Below are positions 27,868 through 35,120 of a DNA stretch of 64,000 bases, one piece after another. Every line of letters begins with the position of its first letter. Position 1 is the first letter of the stretch. The notes under the pieces are model-generated. The model saw nothing but the letters and a program-made list of their open reading frames with translations. It made no database searches and was not told the DNA's origin. Source of the DNA: Pelosinus fermentans DSM 17108 (lineage in GTDB: Bacteria; Bacillota; Negativicutes; DSM-13327); assembly GCF_000271485.2 (NCBI RefSeq), contig NZ_AKVN02000001.1:4656501-4720500 (forward strand), in the 5' to 3' direction. The translations under genes and the position numbers were made by a program.

Positions 27868-29193
27868 TCAATGTTTTTCATTTTTATACGCGGCTATTTG
27901 GTATAATTTATTAGGCCGACCTCTTGCTGCTGCATACTCTTCGCCTACCTGCTCAACTAATCCAGCCTCGCAGAGACTCGTTATAATCCTTCGAACATTC
28001 CGCTCGGTAACCGACATCTGAGCGGCCAGTTGAGAAATTGAAAAGGAGCTCGCCCCCATGCGTTGTACAATGTTTTCGATTTTACAGTATGTCTTGATTC
28101 CCACACTCACTCGATTTAGCTTCTTTAGCAGCTCTGTATCATTGGAATAAAACTCATAGCTTAATGCTTTGTTGTTTTTAACTACCTCAACCATCTTGCC
28201 ATCATCCTGCACAATAACAACATGCGCTCCTTTTTGCTCTTTCGTATTGCGAAGTGCACGATGAGCGTTGATCTCACCAGCAAAAACAGTTTCCCCAAAA
28301 CCGATACCGGCTGTAACAGGAACATCCATATTGATTGCCAATAGTAATTGCTCAATTGTATCTTGCAGCATAGTTATTTCCCTTTGCACCGCACCGCGAG
28401 AGCTAAAAATCTCATATACTCCCGTTCCTTTATCCAAAAGATAGCCATCCAAACTCTTGCAAAGAGGCAATAAAATTGCCTTTAGCCTTAACTCTAAGAT
28501 CTGAAGATCATAGGGAGTCTTAGCTCTTTCTATAATCTTTCCATAATTGCCAACTTCAATAATCACCAGTCCCACTTGAGTATTCTTGAAATAAGATGAC
28601 TGTACTTTCTCAATAATAATTTTGAGAGATTGATAAATTTCTTGCTCACTTAACGTAAAGTGATAGACTGGAACATTTTCTTTTTGCAATGCATTCATAA
28701 CACTGCGCAAAGCCGTTATCACTCCATCAATTTTACCCTCCCGCCACAATTGAAGATGAAACTGAATAATTTCCTCAGGGTCATATTGGCGGCTGTAATA
28801 CTTAATGAAAACATCACGCCATGGTATTCCCGTAGCACGGAGTAACTGCTCTATATCTACTTCCGATTCAATAAAATCAACAGAAATACGTTCTAAAACC
28901 ACTTTGTGGGCGAAGGCCATTTGCAGGCAGCACAGATAGAATCCTCCGCCCATTGTCTGGCAATAGGCAACCGTATCATCCGCTTTTATATACTCCTGAG
29001 CAATGATATAGGGAACGGGACCAGAAAAAAGCCAGCCTTTCACTTGGCTTCGATGCTCCTGTAAAATCCTTTGGATTTCTATCTCGTCGTCATAAGGAAA
29101 GGGTATGCATTCAACTTCATGAATGAAATCTGCAGCCACCTTAAGAATTCGCTCCACAGTACGATCAGGACCGATTACGCCAATTCTATGCAT
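27868..29193 (-). CDS. Transcriptional regulator with C-terminal winged helix, next to DUF3100/M20 genes
   Basis: A 441-residue protein. The first ~200 residues (RIGVIGPDRTVERILKVAAD, GWLFSGPVPYIIAQ) look like a periplasmic-binding or ligand-sensing fold. The middle contains a nucleotide-cyclase-like region without a GGDEF motif (GVYEIFSSRG, AGIGFGETVFAGEINAHRAL). The end is a winged helix (SISQLAAQMSVTERNVRRII, GLVEQVGEEYAAARGRPNKL). AGGAG precedes the ATG. It is read on the same strand just upstream of the transporter genes and probably controls them. Exact family not named. Confidence 0.75.
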   Translation of the reverse strand: MHRIGVIGPDRTVERILKVAADFIHEVECIPFPYDDEIEIQRILQEHRSQVKGWLFSGPVPYIIAQEYIKADDTVAYCQTMGGGFYLCCLQMAFAHKVVLERISVDFIESEVDIEQLLRATGIPWRDVFIKYYSRQYDPEEIIQFHLQLWREGKIDGVITALRSVMNALQKENVPVYHFTLSEQEIYQSLKIIIEKVQSSYFKNTQVGLVIIEVGNYGKIIERAKTPYDLQILELRLKAILLPLCKSLDGYLLDKGTGVYEIFSSRGAVQREITMLQDTIEQLLLAINMDVPVTAGIGFGETVFAGEINAHRALRNTKEQKGAHVVIVQDDGKMVEVVKNNKALSYEFYSNDTELLKKLNRVSVGIKTYCKIENIVQRMGASSFSISQLAAQMSVTERNVRRIITSLCEAGLVEQVGEEYAAARGRPNKLYQIAAYKNEKH

Positions 29194-29370
29194 ATATGAT
29201 TACTCCTATCTTTCTTTTACATCTGTAAAATTCGTAATAATTGAATGTTCAGAGTTCTTTCGATTCAAATTGTTATGATTTCCTTATTTTTTAAATCTTT
29301 GTGCTTTATTACAATAATCATACCACAGAAAGAGCAGAATTTCTCCTACGCCTTGCTGAATCGAAAAGAA

Positions 29371-29413
29371 GTACCCTGTAAAGCAGACTTTTTCTTGTCT
29401 ACTTTACAGGGTA
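29371..29413 (-). terminator. Terminator downstream of copZ
   Basis: GTACCCTGTAAAG and its exact complement enclose a loop that itself can pair (AGAC/GTCT). It lies 27 bp after the copZ stop, with TTCTTTT following on the minus strand. Confidence 0.78.
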
Positions 29414-29439
29414 CCCTTTCCTACAGGCTATGAATAGCA

Positions 29440-29649
29440 TTATGCAACTACATCAAAACCCACTTCTTCTATTGCTTGATGAAGGGCGGCAAGTTCTGCA
29501 GAGCCAGTCACTACCGCTTCTTTTTTCTCTAAATTAACAGCAGCGCTCGTAACTCCTGCAACCTCTTTAAGAGCCTTCTCGACGGCTGCCTTACAATGTC
29601 CGCAAGACATACCTTCAATTTTTATTACGATTTCACCAGTTTGACTCAT
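29440..29649 (-). CDS. copZ: Copper chaperone CopZ-like (HMA domain)
   Basis: A 69-residue single HMA domain with the metal site GMSCGHCKAAVEKAL and the closing EVGFDVVA. Such proteins carry Cu(I) to a copper ATPase or repressor. No copA ATPase gene is adjacent: the gene appears monocistronic between two terminators. GAGGAGGTG precedes the ATG, and a CsoR-like operator lies in its promoter region. Confidence 0.92.
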   Translation of the reverse strand: MSQTGEIVIKIEGMSCGHCKAAVEKALKEVAGVTSAAVNLEKKEAVVTGSAELAALHQAIEEVGFDVVA

Positions 29650-29674
29650 TTCTATTCACCTCCTCTGCCTCATT

Positions 29675-29697
29675 ATGCCATACCCCCGTACAGTATA
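29675..29697 (-). promoter_or_regulatory. Possible CsoR operator of copZ
   Basis: The minus strand reads ATACTGTACGGGGGTATGGC, close to the B. subtilis copZA CsoR site as I recall it (TACGGGGGTATGGTA core). It lies 26 bp before the copZ start codon, and a TATACT-like -10 box overlaps it. Confidence 0.6.
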
Positions 29698-29792
29698 ATA
29701 AAAAGTATATAACAATCATTTTATCTAGTCAAGGCCATGAACATCGTACTTAACTTTTTGAACGGTCTTTTCTATATTTTCCCTTATAAAAG

Positions 29793-29834
29793 TTAAAAAG
29801 ATGATTCTGTGCTTAGCCATAATCATCTTTTTAA
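29793..29834. terminator. Bidirectional terminator
   Basis: Perfect 14-base arms TTAAAAAGATGATT and complement around a 14-base loop, with A- and T-runs at the outer ends. It lies 39 bp after the stop of the HAD-IIA gene that ends the PTS operon. Confidence 0.72.
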
Positions 29835-29873
29835 CCTTTATAGCTTTTTTAGTTTTCTGCAATCACTGTTTTA

Positions 29874-30683
29874 CTAAAAATAGGTTCCTAATTCTTTTAG
29901 AGAATCAAATTGCAGCGTTGGCTGAATCTTTGAACTTTGTAAATCATTTATTTTCGTTTCTCCCGATAAAACCAGAATCGTCACCAAGTCATTCCCTTTG
30001 CCAAGTGCAATGTCCGTATATAATCGGTCGCCAACCACAGCAATTTCCTCTTCTTTGAAACCTGTATTCTTCAAAATATACTGCAAGGTATGAGTTGTCG
30101 GCTTACCAAAGTATTCTGGTGAAACTCCGGTAGAAGCTGTGATCATGGCACATATGGACCCGCAATCGGGAATAAAGCCATCCTCCGTTGGACAATTAAA
30201 ATCAGGATGAACCCCTAAGAAAACCGCCCCTTCGCGAATAAACTTGCAAGCCTTGGATACCTTCTCATAAGCTAAGGTTGTATCAAAACCTACAACTACT
30301 ACATCCGGCTCTTCTTCTACTAAATGGATATTAGAAGTTTGAAAGTCACTTGTTAAATATTCATTTCCCAATAGAAATACTTTTTTCCCTGGCATTTCTT
30401 CCTGCAGATGGCGGATGATGACATGGTTTGAAATCAACATCGCATTCTCTTTTACATCATAGCCCATATGATGAATTTTATTGATATAAAACTTTGCATT
30501 TTTAGAAGAATTATTGGTAAAAAATTTAAAAGCAATCTTATTTTTTTCTAGTGTCTCTAAAAATTCAATGGCACCATCTAATAATTTACCACCTAAATAT
30601 ACCGTTCCGTCTAAATCCAGAATAAAGCATTTTACCTTATGTAAAATATCTTGTGCTTTGCTTTTCACTGCCATTCCATTCAT
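29874..30683 (-). CDS. HAD-IIA sugar phosphatase (AraL/NagD-like)
   Basis: A 269-residue HAD-IIA phosphatase: motif I DLDGTVYLGG, motif II FFTNNSSKN, the cap with VVVGFDTTLAYEKV, motif III GKPTTHTLQYIL and motif IV VVGDRLYTDIALG. It starts immediately after the AraM stop (TAAATG) and shares its ribosome site region. In the B. subtilis arabinose operon AraL and AraM are adjacent in the same way. It probably removes phosphate from a polyol or triose phosphate made in this pathway. Confidence 0.88.
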   Translation of the reverse strand: MNGMAVKSKAQDILHKVKCFILDLDGTVYLGGKLLDGAIEFLETLEKNKIAFKFFTNNSSKNAKFYINKIHHMGYDVKENAMLISNHVIIRHLQEEMPGKKVFLLGNEYLTSDFQTSNIHLVEEEPDVVVVGFDTTLAYEKVSKACKFIREGAVFLGVHPDFNCPTEDGFIPDCGSICAMITASTGVSPEYFGKPTTHTLQYILKNTGFKEEEIAVVGDRLYTDIALGKGNDLVTILVLSGETKINDLQSSKIQPTLQFDSLKELGTYF

Positions 30684-32063
30684 TTATGCTTCTTCCTTCT
30701 TTAAATAATCATGAACCTCACGAGCAAATTCTTCTAAAAGTCCAAGGTCAGATAATAAATTAAGGATGGTATATCTTGTCCGAACTTCTTTCGCCATCAA
30801 AATGCCATTGATGACATGTTGTTCATCAATGCCGACTTCCCTGGGGCGGCTCGCTCCTCCAGCATGTTTAAGAATGGCTGTAATCTCTCCTGCCGAAGGT
30901 ATACTCTTAACGATATCGATAATTTTATCCATATTTTCTTGGATGGTATGAATCCTTGCAATTCTTTTAGCTACAGAGTTTCGTTGTTCTTTTTCATTGA
31001 TATGAATAATTTCCTGAGCAGCTTTTTGATAGAGACTTTCAACACTTTTTTTCCATTGCTCCTGATCAAATGAATTGGCTTTATTAACAGCCTCGTCAAA
31101 ATCAATCGATGCTTGGGCTAATAGTTCACTTAACTTTGCCGTAATTACGGCAGCAATCCCTACCTTTGTGCCATGGAGTACAGCCTTCTTCTGTTCAAAT
31201 AAAAACATCATCTCCCAATAATGGGCCAAATGATGCTCTGAACCGGAAGCGGGTCTGGAATTGCCGGCAAAGCTCATGGCAATCCCCGTCACTACCAGGG
31301 CTTCCATTAAGTTTTTAATGGCACTTTCGTCTCTGTTTTTTATTCCTTCTACATTATTGATACATTTTGTCATGGATTCGGTAACCATTTTTACAACTAC
31401 ATCACAATAATATTCACCATTAATCGCTTTACCCAATTTCCAATCGGTTAAAGCTGAATATTTTCCAACAATATCCCCAAAACCAGCGATAATCATATTC
31501 ATAGGTGCTTGCTTTAGTATAGTAATATCTCCAATGATGGCTTTGGGGCAGACACATTCAAAAGAGGTTTTAAGATTATCAACAATTAAGGCGGCTCCAG
31601 TGGAAGCAAAGCCATCCATGGAGGGGGCTGTTGCTATAATAATAGTTGGAATGCTGATTTTGTGGCTGACAAATTTAGCTAAATCATTGAGTGTACCTGT
31701 ACCTATGGTAACAATTACATCTGTATCCTTTTCCACTTGAATCAGCAATGTGCCTACGGCTGCTTCGTCAGGAACCAGCTCTCCCTCTCCTTGAAATACA
31801 AATTTTTTGTATGCAAAGTTTGCTTGCCTTAAGGCTGCTTCTACCTGCTTGCCAGCGACTTCATCCGTGTGAACATCGGCAATGACTAATGCTTTTTTAT
31901 ATTGAAATTCTCTTAAACATTCAGGCAGTTTATCAATCCCATCCTTTTCGATTAGGATACGATCAATCGCAACGCGATGAGCTTCTTTGCATTCGCAATG
32001 TATTTCATTTCCTAAGAAATCTTCTATTTCTAAGTGCTCAATCCTATCTAGTGTTATATTCAT
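30684..32063 (-). CDS. araM: sn-Glycerol-1-phosphate dehydrogenase (AraM/EgsA-like)
   Basis: A 459-residue iron/zinc-type dehydrogenase. The cofactor loop TIGTGTLNDLAKFVSHK and APSMDGFAS are typical of G1P dehydrogenases, as is the metal region SGSEHHLAHYWEM with a later histidine in LHGTKVGI. ATG 32063 behind AAAGGAG is chosen over an open frame reaching 32138. The enzyme interconverts dihydroxyacetone phosphate and glycerol-1-phosphate; archaea use it for lipids, but in B. subtilis it makes heptaprenylglyceryl phosphate precursors. Here, at the end of a PTS operon, a catabolic role is likely. Confidence 0.9.
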   Translation of the reverse strand: MNITLDRIEHLEIEDFLGNEIHCECKEAHRVAIDRILIEKDGIDKLPECLREFQYKKALVIADVHTDEVAGKQVEAALRQANFAYKKFVFQGEGELVPDEAAVGTLLIQVEKDTDVIVTIGTGTLNDLAKFVSHKISIPTIIIATAPSMDGFASTGAALIVDNLKTSFECVCPKAIIGDITILKQAPMNMIIAGFGDIVGKYSALTDWKLGKAINGEYYCDVVVKMVTESMTKCINNVEGIKNRDESAIKNLMEALVVTGIAMSFAGNSRPASGSEHHLAHYWEMMFLFEQKKAVLHGTKVGIAAVITAKLSELLAQASIDFDEAVNKANSFDQEQWKKSVESLYQKAAQEIIHINEKEQRNSVAKRIARIHTIQENMDKIIDIVKSIPSAGEITAILKHAGGASRPREVGIDEQHVINGILMAKEVRTRYTILNLLSDLGLLEEFAREVHDYLKKEEA

Positions 32064-32132
32064 CTTTGCCGCTCCTTTATCACCAAATTTCCTTTTAAAA
32101 CATATAAACGAATCGAACCACAAAAACGCAAA

Positions 32133-32178
32133 GTACACAAAGGGTTCTATTTATATTTTTGTGCTCACCTTTGTGTAC
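32133..32178. repeat. Inverted repeat inside a dispersed-type repeat between PTS and araM genes
   Basis: Arms GTACACAAAGG (32133-32143) and complement (32168-32178). The surrounding minus-strand sequence, with CTTTGTGTACTTTGCG and TTGTGGTTCG, resembles a dispersed repeat family seen in many bacterial genomes. It fills most of the 162-bp gap and could dampen expression of araM-araL relative to the PTS genes. Confidence 0.55.
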
Positions 32179-32225
32179 CATTGTGCCTTTGTGATTTATA
32201 AATTCTACAAGAAAAGCTAAAGCTC

Positions 32226-33041
32226 TTAAAATATACCTAAAATTCCTGTAACAGCGCCTAAGGCTATTAAGATACCCATTAGCTTAATAGGAGAAACACC
32301 CTTCTTGACCATCGAAAGAACAATTAAGGTTAATGCCAGCGGAATCAATCCTGGCATGAGTTTGTCAAGCAAATCGGTCTGTAAGTTAAATTTCACTTGA
32401 CCTACATCGAAACTAATTAAGGTTTGCAGGGGAATAAACCGTCCTACCAGCCCTCCCATGACAAGAGTTCCTAAAATCGATGCACCTTCAATTACCTTAT
32501 TAATCATGCCGCCTTCTAAAATTTGCTCCACTGCCTTCTTGCCATAGGTATAGCCATTCATCCACATGGTAAGTTGAATGGTAGTCATAATAGCGAATTG
32601 AGCAATTAAGAAGATAATGGGACCTGCAAGATTTTGATTATTGGTAATGCCAATGCAGATCGCAAGCATAATGGGAGTAATAATCCCTTGGGTTAATGTA
32701 TCCCCAATGCCTGCTAAAGGTCCCATTAAACCGGTCTTAATCCCATTGAAAGCGCCATCAGTAATCGGCTTGCCATTGGCTTTTTCCTCTTCCATGGCAA
32801 TGGTAATTCCATGAATCACAGCACCGCATATAGGCTCTGTATTAAAAAAGGATAAATGCCGCTGTACTGCTGCCTTGGCATCTTCTTTATCAGGATATAA
32901 TTTTTCGATAACAGGCAGCATGGAATGGGCAAATGCAGTAGCTTGCATTCTTTCATAGTTATAATTGGATTGGGCGAACATGTACCATCGAAACCAAGAT
33001 TTAAGCACATCATTCTTCGTTAATGTCTTTGCAGTTTGCAT
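32226..33041 (-). CDS. PTS mannose/fructose/sorbose-family IID component
   Basis: A 271-residue EIID protein: soluble N-terminus with LKSWFRWYMFAQSNYNYERMQ, then NTEPICGAVIHGI, the conserved GIKTGLMGPLAGIGDTLTQG, and C-terminal membrane segments. With IIC it forms the membrane channel. AGGAGG precedes the ATG. Last PTS gene of the first mannose-family operon. Confidence 0.94.
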   Translation of the reverse strand: MQTAKTLTKNDVLKSWFRWYMFAQSNYNYERMQATAFAHSMLPVIEKLYPDKEDAKAAVQRHLSFFNTEPICGAVIHGITIAMEEEKANGKPITDGAFNGIKTGLMGPLAGIGDTLTQGIITPIMLAICIGITNNQNLAGPIIFLIAQFAIMTTIQLTMWMNGYTYGKKAVEQILEGGMINKVIEGASILGTLVMGGLVGRFIPLQTLISFDVGQVKFNLQTDLLDKLMPGLIPLALTLIVLSMVKKGVSPIKLMGILIALGAVTGILGIF

Positions 33042-33062
33042 GCTAACTTACCTCCTTCATAT

Positions 33063-33824
33063 TTATACGTTGACATCTTTTTTACCGGAATAGCGTATGG
33101 AAGTTACTGTCAGGGCTAACACAACACCCATAATGGCAATAATCAATATATCCTGTTTGAAATACACGGATAAAATAACACCTAAGACAAAAAACGGCAT
33201 GGTAAAGGAATTGCCAATTAATTTCAAATTCATTGCGATACCCAAAGCAGGCAGCATGGCACCGATTACCGTAAACACATGCAGTACGCTAGGACTCATC
33301 ACTCGCAGCATTCCTGATACAGCATCCGGTCCATAGAAGACTACCAAGGTGGCAGGAATAAAACTAACTAAGAATAGCAAAATCTGAGGGGGAAATACAT
33401 TAATAAAGGCTAACCGCCTTAAATTGCCTTTTTCAATCTCTTTATCCGCCCAATGAACAAAAAAGGAATTCACCGTCATTTTAGCAATCCAAAGCACCGT
33501 TGCAATGGTTCCTAAGGGTACTGATATCGCCATGGCAGTAGCTACATCCAGGTTAGAAACTAAAGCAAGAGCCGTTCCAACGTATCCTGCAAAGGAAGGG
33601 TCACCCATTTGGGCACCACCGGCTGAAATAAAGCCTAAATAAATAACATTGATGCCCGCACCAATTAATGCCCCCTCTAAGGGCTGACCTAAAATGATGC
33701 CGGTAATAAATCCAGCTACCAACGGTCGATTAAAGGTAAAGAAACCAACATAGGTAAACCAGGGACTCCATGAAAGATAATAAAAAATACCGATTAACGC
33801 AGCCTGTAAAAAAGAGATGTGCAT
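33063..33824 (-). CDS. PTS mannose/fructose/sorbose-family IIC component
   Basis: A 253-residue EIIC with about seven membrane segments. GIILGQPLEGALIGAGINV and LGFISAGGAQMGDPSFAGYV are characteristic. ATG 33824 follows AAAGGAGG; an open frame extends eight codons further upstream. It transports the sugar together with IID. Confidence 0.93.
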   Translation of the reverse strand: MHISFLQAALIGIFYYLSWSPWFTYVGFFTFNRPLVAGFITGIILGQPLEGALIGAGINVIYLGFISAGGAQMGDPSFAGYVGTALALVSNLDVATAMAISVPLGTIATVLWIAKMTVNSFFVHWADKEIEKGNLRRLAFINVFPPQILLFLVSFIPATLVVFYGPDAVSGMLRVMSPSVLHVFTVIGAMLPALGIAMNLKLIGNSFTMPFFVLGVILSVYFKQDILIIAIMGVVLALTVTSIRYSGKKDVNV

Positions 33825-33867
33825 ACTTTTTCCTCCTTTATTTTGCAAGCATCACATGCTTTGAAGA

Positions 33868-34341
33868 TTAAATCATCGTTGCCATTGGCATTTTATTTGC
33901 ATCAGGAACAATTTGTACAAAAACATCCACGCCAAGAGTCAATAATTCTTTAAATATCGCTTTTTCTTCTGCCGATATCGAAATGTTTCTGTAGAGCTGC
34001 TTTCTGCCCTGTGTTGCTCCCATACCGCCTAGATTTAAGTCGGCAATGTTAACTCCAGCCTTTATAAGATCAAGTACGGTTTTAGGCGTCTTAACTAAAA
34101 TGATAACTCTTTCGCCAGTATCTTCTCCTGCTAGTGTTACAGCGGCATCCTCAGTATTAAAAATATCTACTTTAATAGAAGATGGGGCCGCCATCTTTAA
34201 CACTTTTACCATAAATGAATCTTCGGCTACCTCATCATCCACGACAATAATTCGATCTGCTTTGGTGATTTTTGTCCAGGCTGTAATCACCTGCCCATGT
34301 ATTAATCGGTCATCAATTCGAGTCAGAACAATATGTAACAT
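33868..34341 (-). CDS. PTS mannose/fructose/sorbose-family IIB component
   Basis: A 157-residue EIIB. The phosphorylated histidine lies in RIDDRLIHGQVITAW. ATG 34341 is chosen: the earlier ATG at 34350 directly touches the GAGGTGG ribosome site. It passes phosphate from IIA to the incoming sugar. Confidence 0.93.
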   Translation of the reverse strand: MLHIVLTRIDDRLIHGQVITAWTKITKADRIIVVDDEVAEDSFMVKVLKMAAPSSIKVDIFNTEDAAVTLAGEDTGERVIILVKTPKTVLDLIKAGVNIADLNLGGMGATQGRKQLYRNISISAEEKAIFKELLTLGVDVFVQIVPDANKMPMATMI

Positions 34342-34356
34342 AACATCCACCTCTTC

Positions 34357-34779
34357 TTACTTATTCGTTTCATCAAATATTTCAATCTCTTTAAAAAGTT
34401 CCCTGATTCCCGTGATACCTGTCTGGATACATACATTCGTTAACTCATCTAACTCATAGGACTCTCTCATACTAAAAGCCTCAATGATCATTGGTAAACT
34501 AAAACCGGCGATACACCTAAAATTACTGGTAATAGTGCTGCTCGCTTTGGCGGTATTATTATAGGGACTCGCGCCAAATAAATCAGCAAATACCAGCACC
34601 CCCATTCCTGTATCTAATGCTTGGATGGCTGCATTGACCTTCTCGCAAAACGCTTCAATGCTATCTCCGCGATAACATCCCAGCGCTAATGCTTTTTCCT
34701 GCTTCCCCAAAATTAATTGAGCAGTTTGTAAAGCTGCTTCGCCAAAATTTTCATGGGTTACTACTAAAATTCCAATCAT
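34357..34779 (-). CDS. PTS mannose-family IIA component
   Basis: A 140-residue EIIA with the phosphorylated histidine in ILVVTHENFGEAAL and the FADLFGASPYN loop. It is the first gene of the operon, 33 bp downstream of a sigma-54 promoter, behind AAGGAGG. Confidence 0.93.
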   Translation of the reverse strand: MIGILVVTHENFGEAALQTAQLILGKQEKALALGCYRGDSIEAFCEKVNAAIQALDTGMGVLVFADLFGASPYNNTAKASSTITSNFRCIAGFSLPMIIEAFSMRESYELDELTNVCIQTGITGIRELFKEIEIFDETNK

Positions 34780-34811
34780 TAAAATCCTCCTTTCTTTGTA
34801 CTACGTATTAA

Positions 34812-34829
34812 TGCAACTCCTATGCCAAC
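34812..34829 (-). promoter_or_regulatory. Sigma-54 promoter of the first mannose-family PTS operon
   Basis: The minus strand reads GTTGGCATAGGAGTTGCA: the -24 TGGCA and -12 TTGCA elements are at the right distance, with T instead of C after TGGCA. It lies between the LevR-like gene and the IIA gene. Confidence 0.85.
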
Positions 34830-34973
34830 TATGTGTCTCATTACCTGCCAGTCAGATAACAAACAGCCTATAGTCTATGAAAATAGGGGTTCGTTTGCTG
34901 CAATAAATTAATTTCAAATTTCGGATATCTTCCCTTCTTAGAATGTGTCTTAAAATGTGTCTTAATCGTAATT

Positions 34974-35010
34974 CATGGAATGTGTCTCAAAAAGCAAGAC
35001 ACATTCCATG
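34974..35010. promoter_or_regulatory. Inverted repeat upstream of the PTS promoter (possible LevR-type activator site)
   Basis: Perfect 13-base arms CATGGAATGTGTC and complement with an 11-base spacer, about 145 bp upstream of the -24 element. A partial copy (GAATGTGTCT) precedes it at about 34941. The distance suits an enhancer site. It lacks a T-run and is therefore less like a terminator. Confidence 0.5.
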
Positions 35011-35023
35011 ATCATCGCGCTTC

Positions 35024-35050
35024 TGTCAATTGCGAATGCTCGCAATGACA
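35024..35050. repeat. Short relative of the dispersed palindrome
   Basis: TGTCAATTGCGA and TCGCAATGACA arms with one bulged base; same outer sequence as the 90-bp element at 24812-24901. Confidence 0.65.
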
Positions 35051-35075
35051 GTAAATGATGCTCCCTAACAATTAA

Positions 35076-35114
35076 AAAGGAGCCTAAGAGTTCACCTTCC
35101 TCTTGGGCTCCTTT
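35076..35114 (-). terminator. Terminator of the first LevR-like gene
   Basis: AAAGGAGCC/GGCTCCTTT arms with AAGAG/CTCTT inside, followed on the minus strand by a T-run; it begins seven bases after the stop codon. Confidence 0.85.
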
Positions 35115-35120
35115 AAGCTT

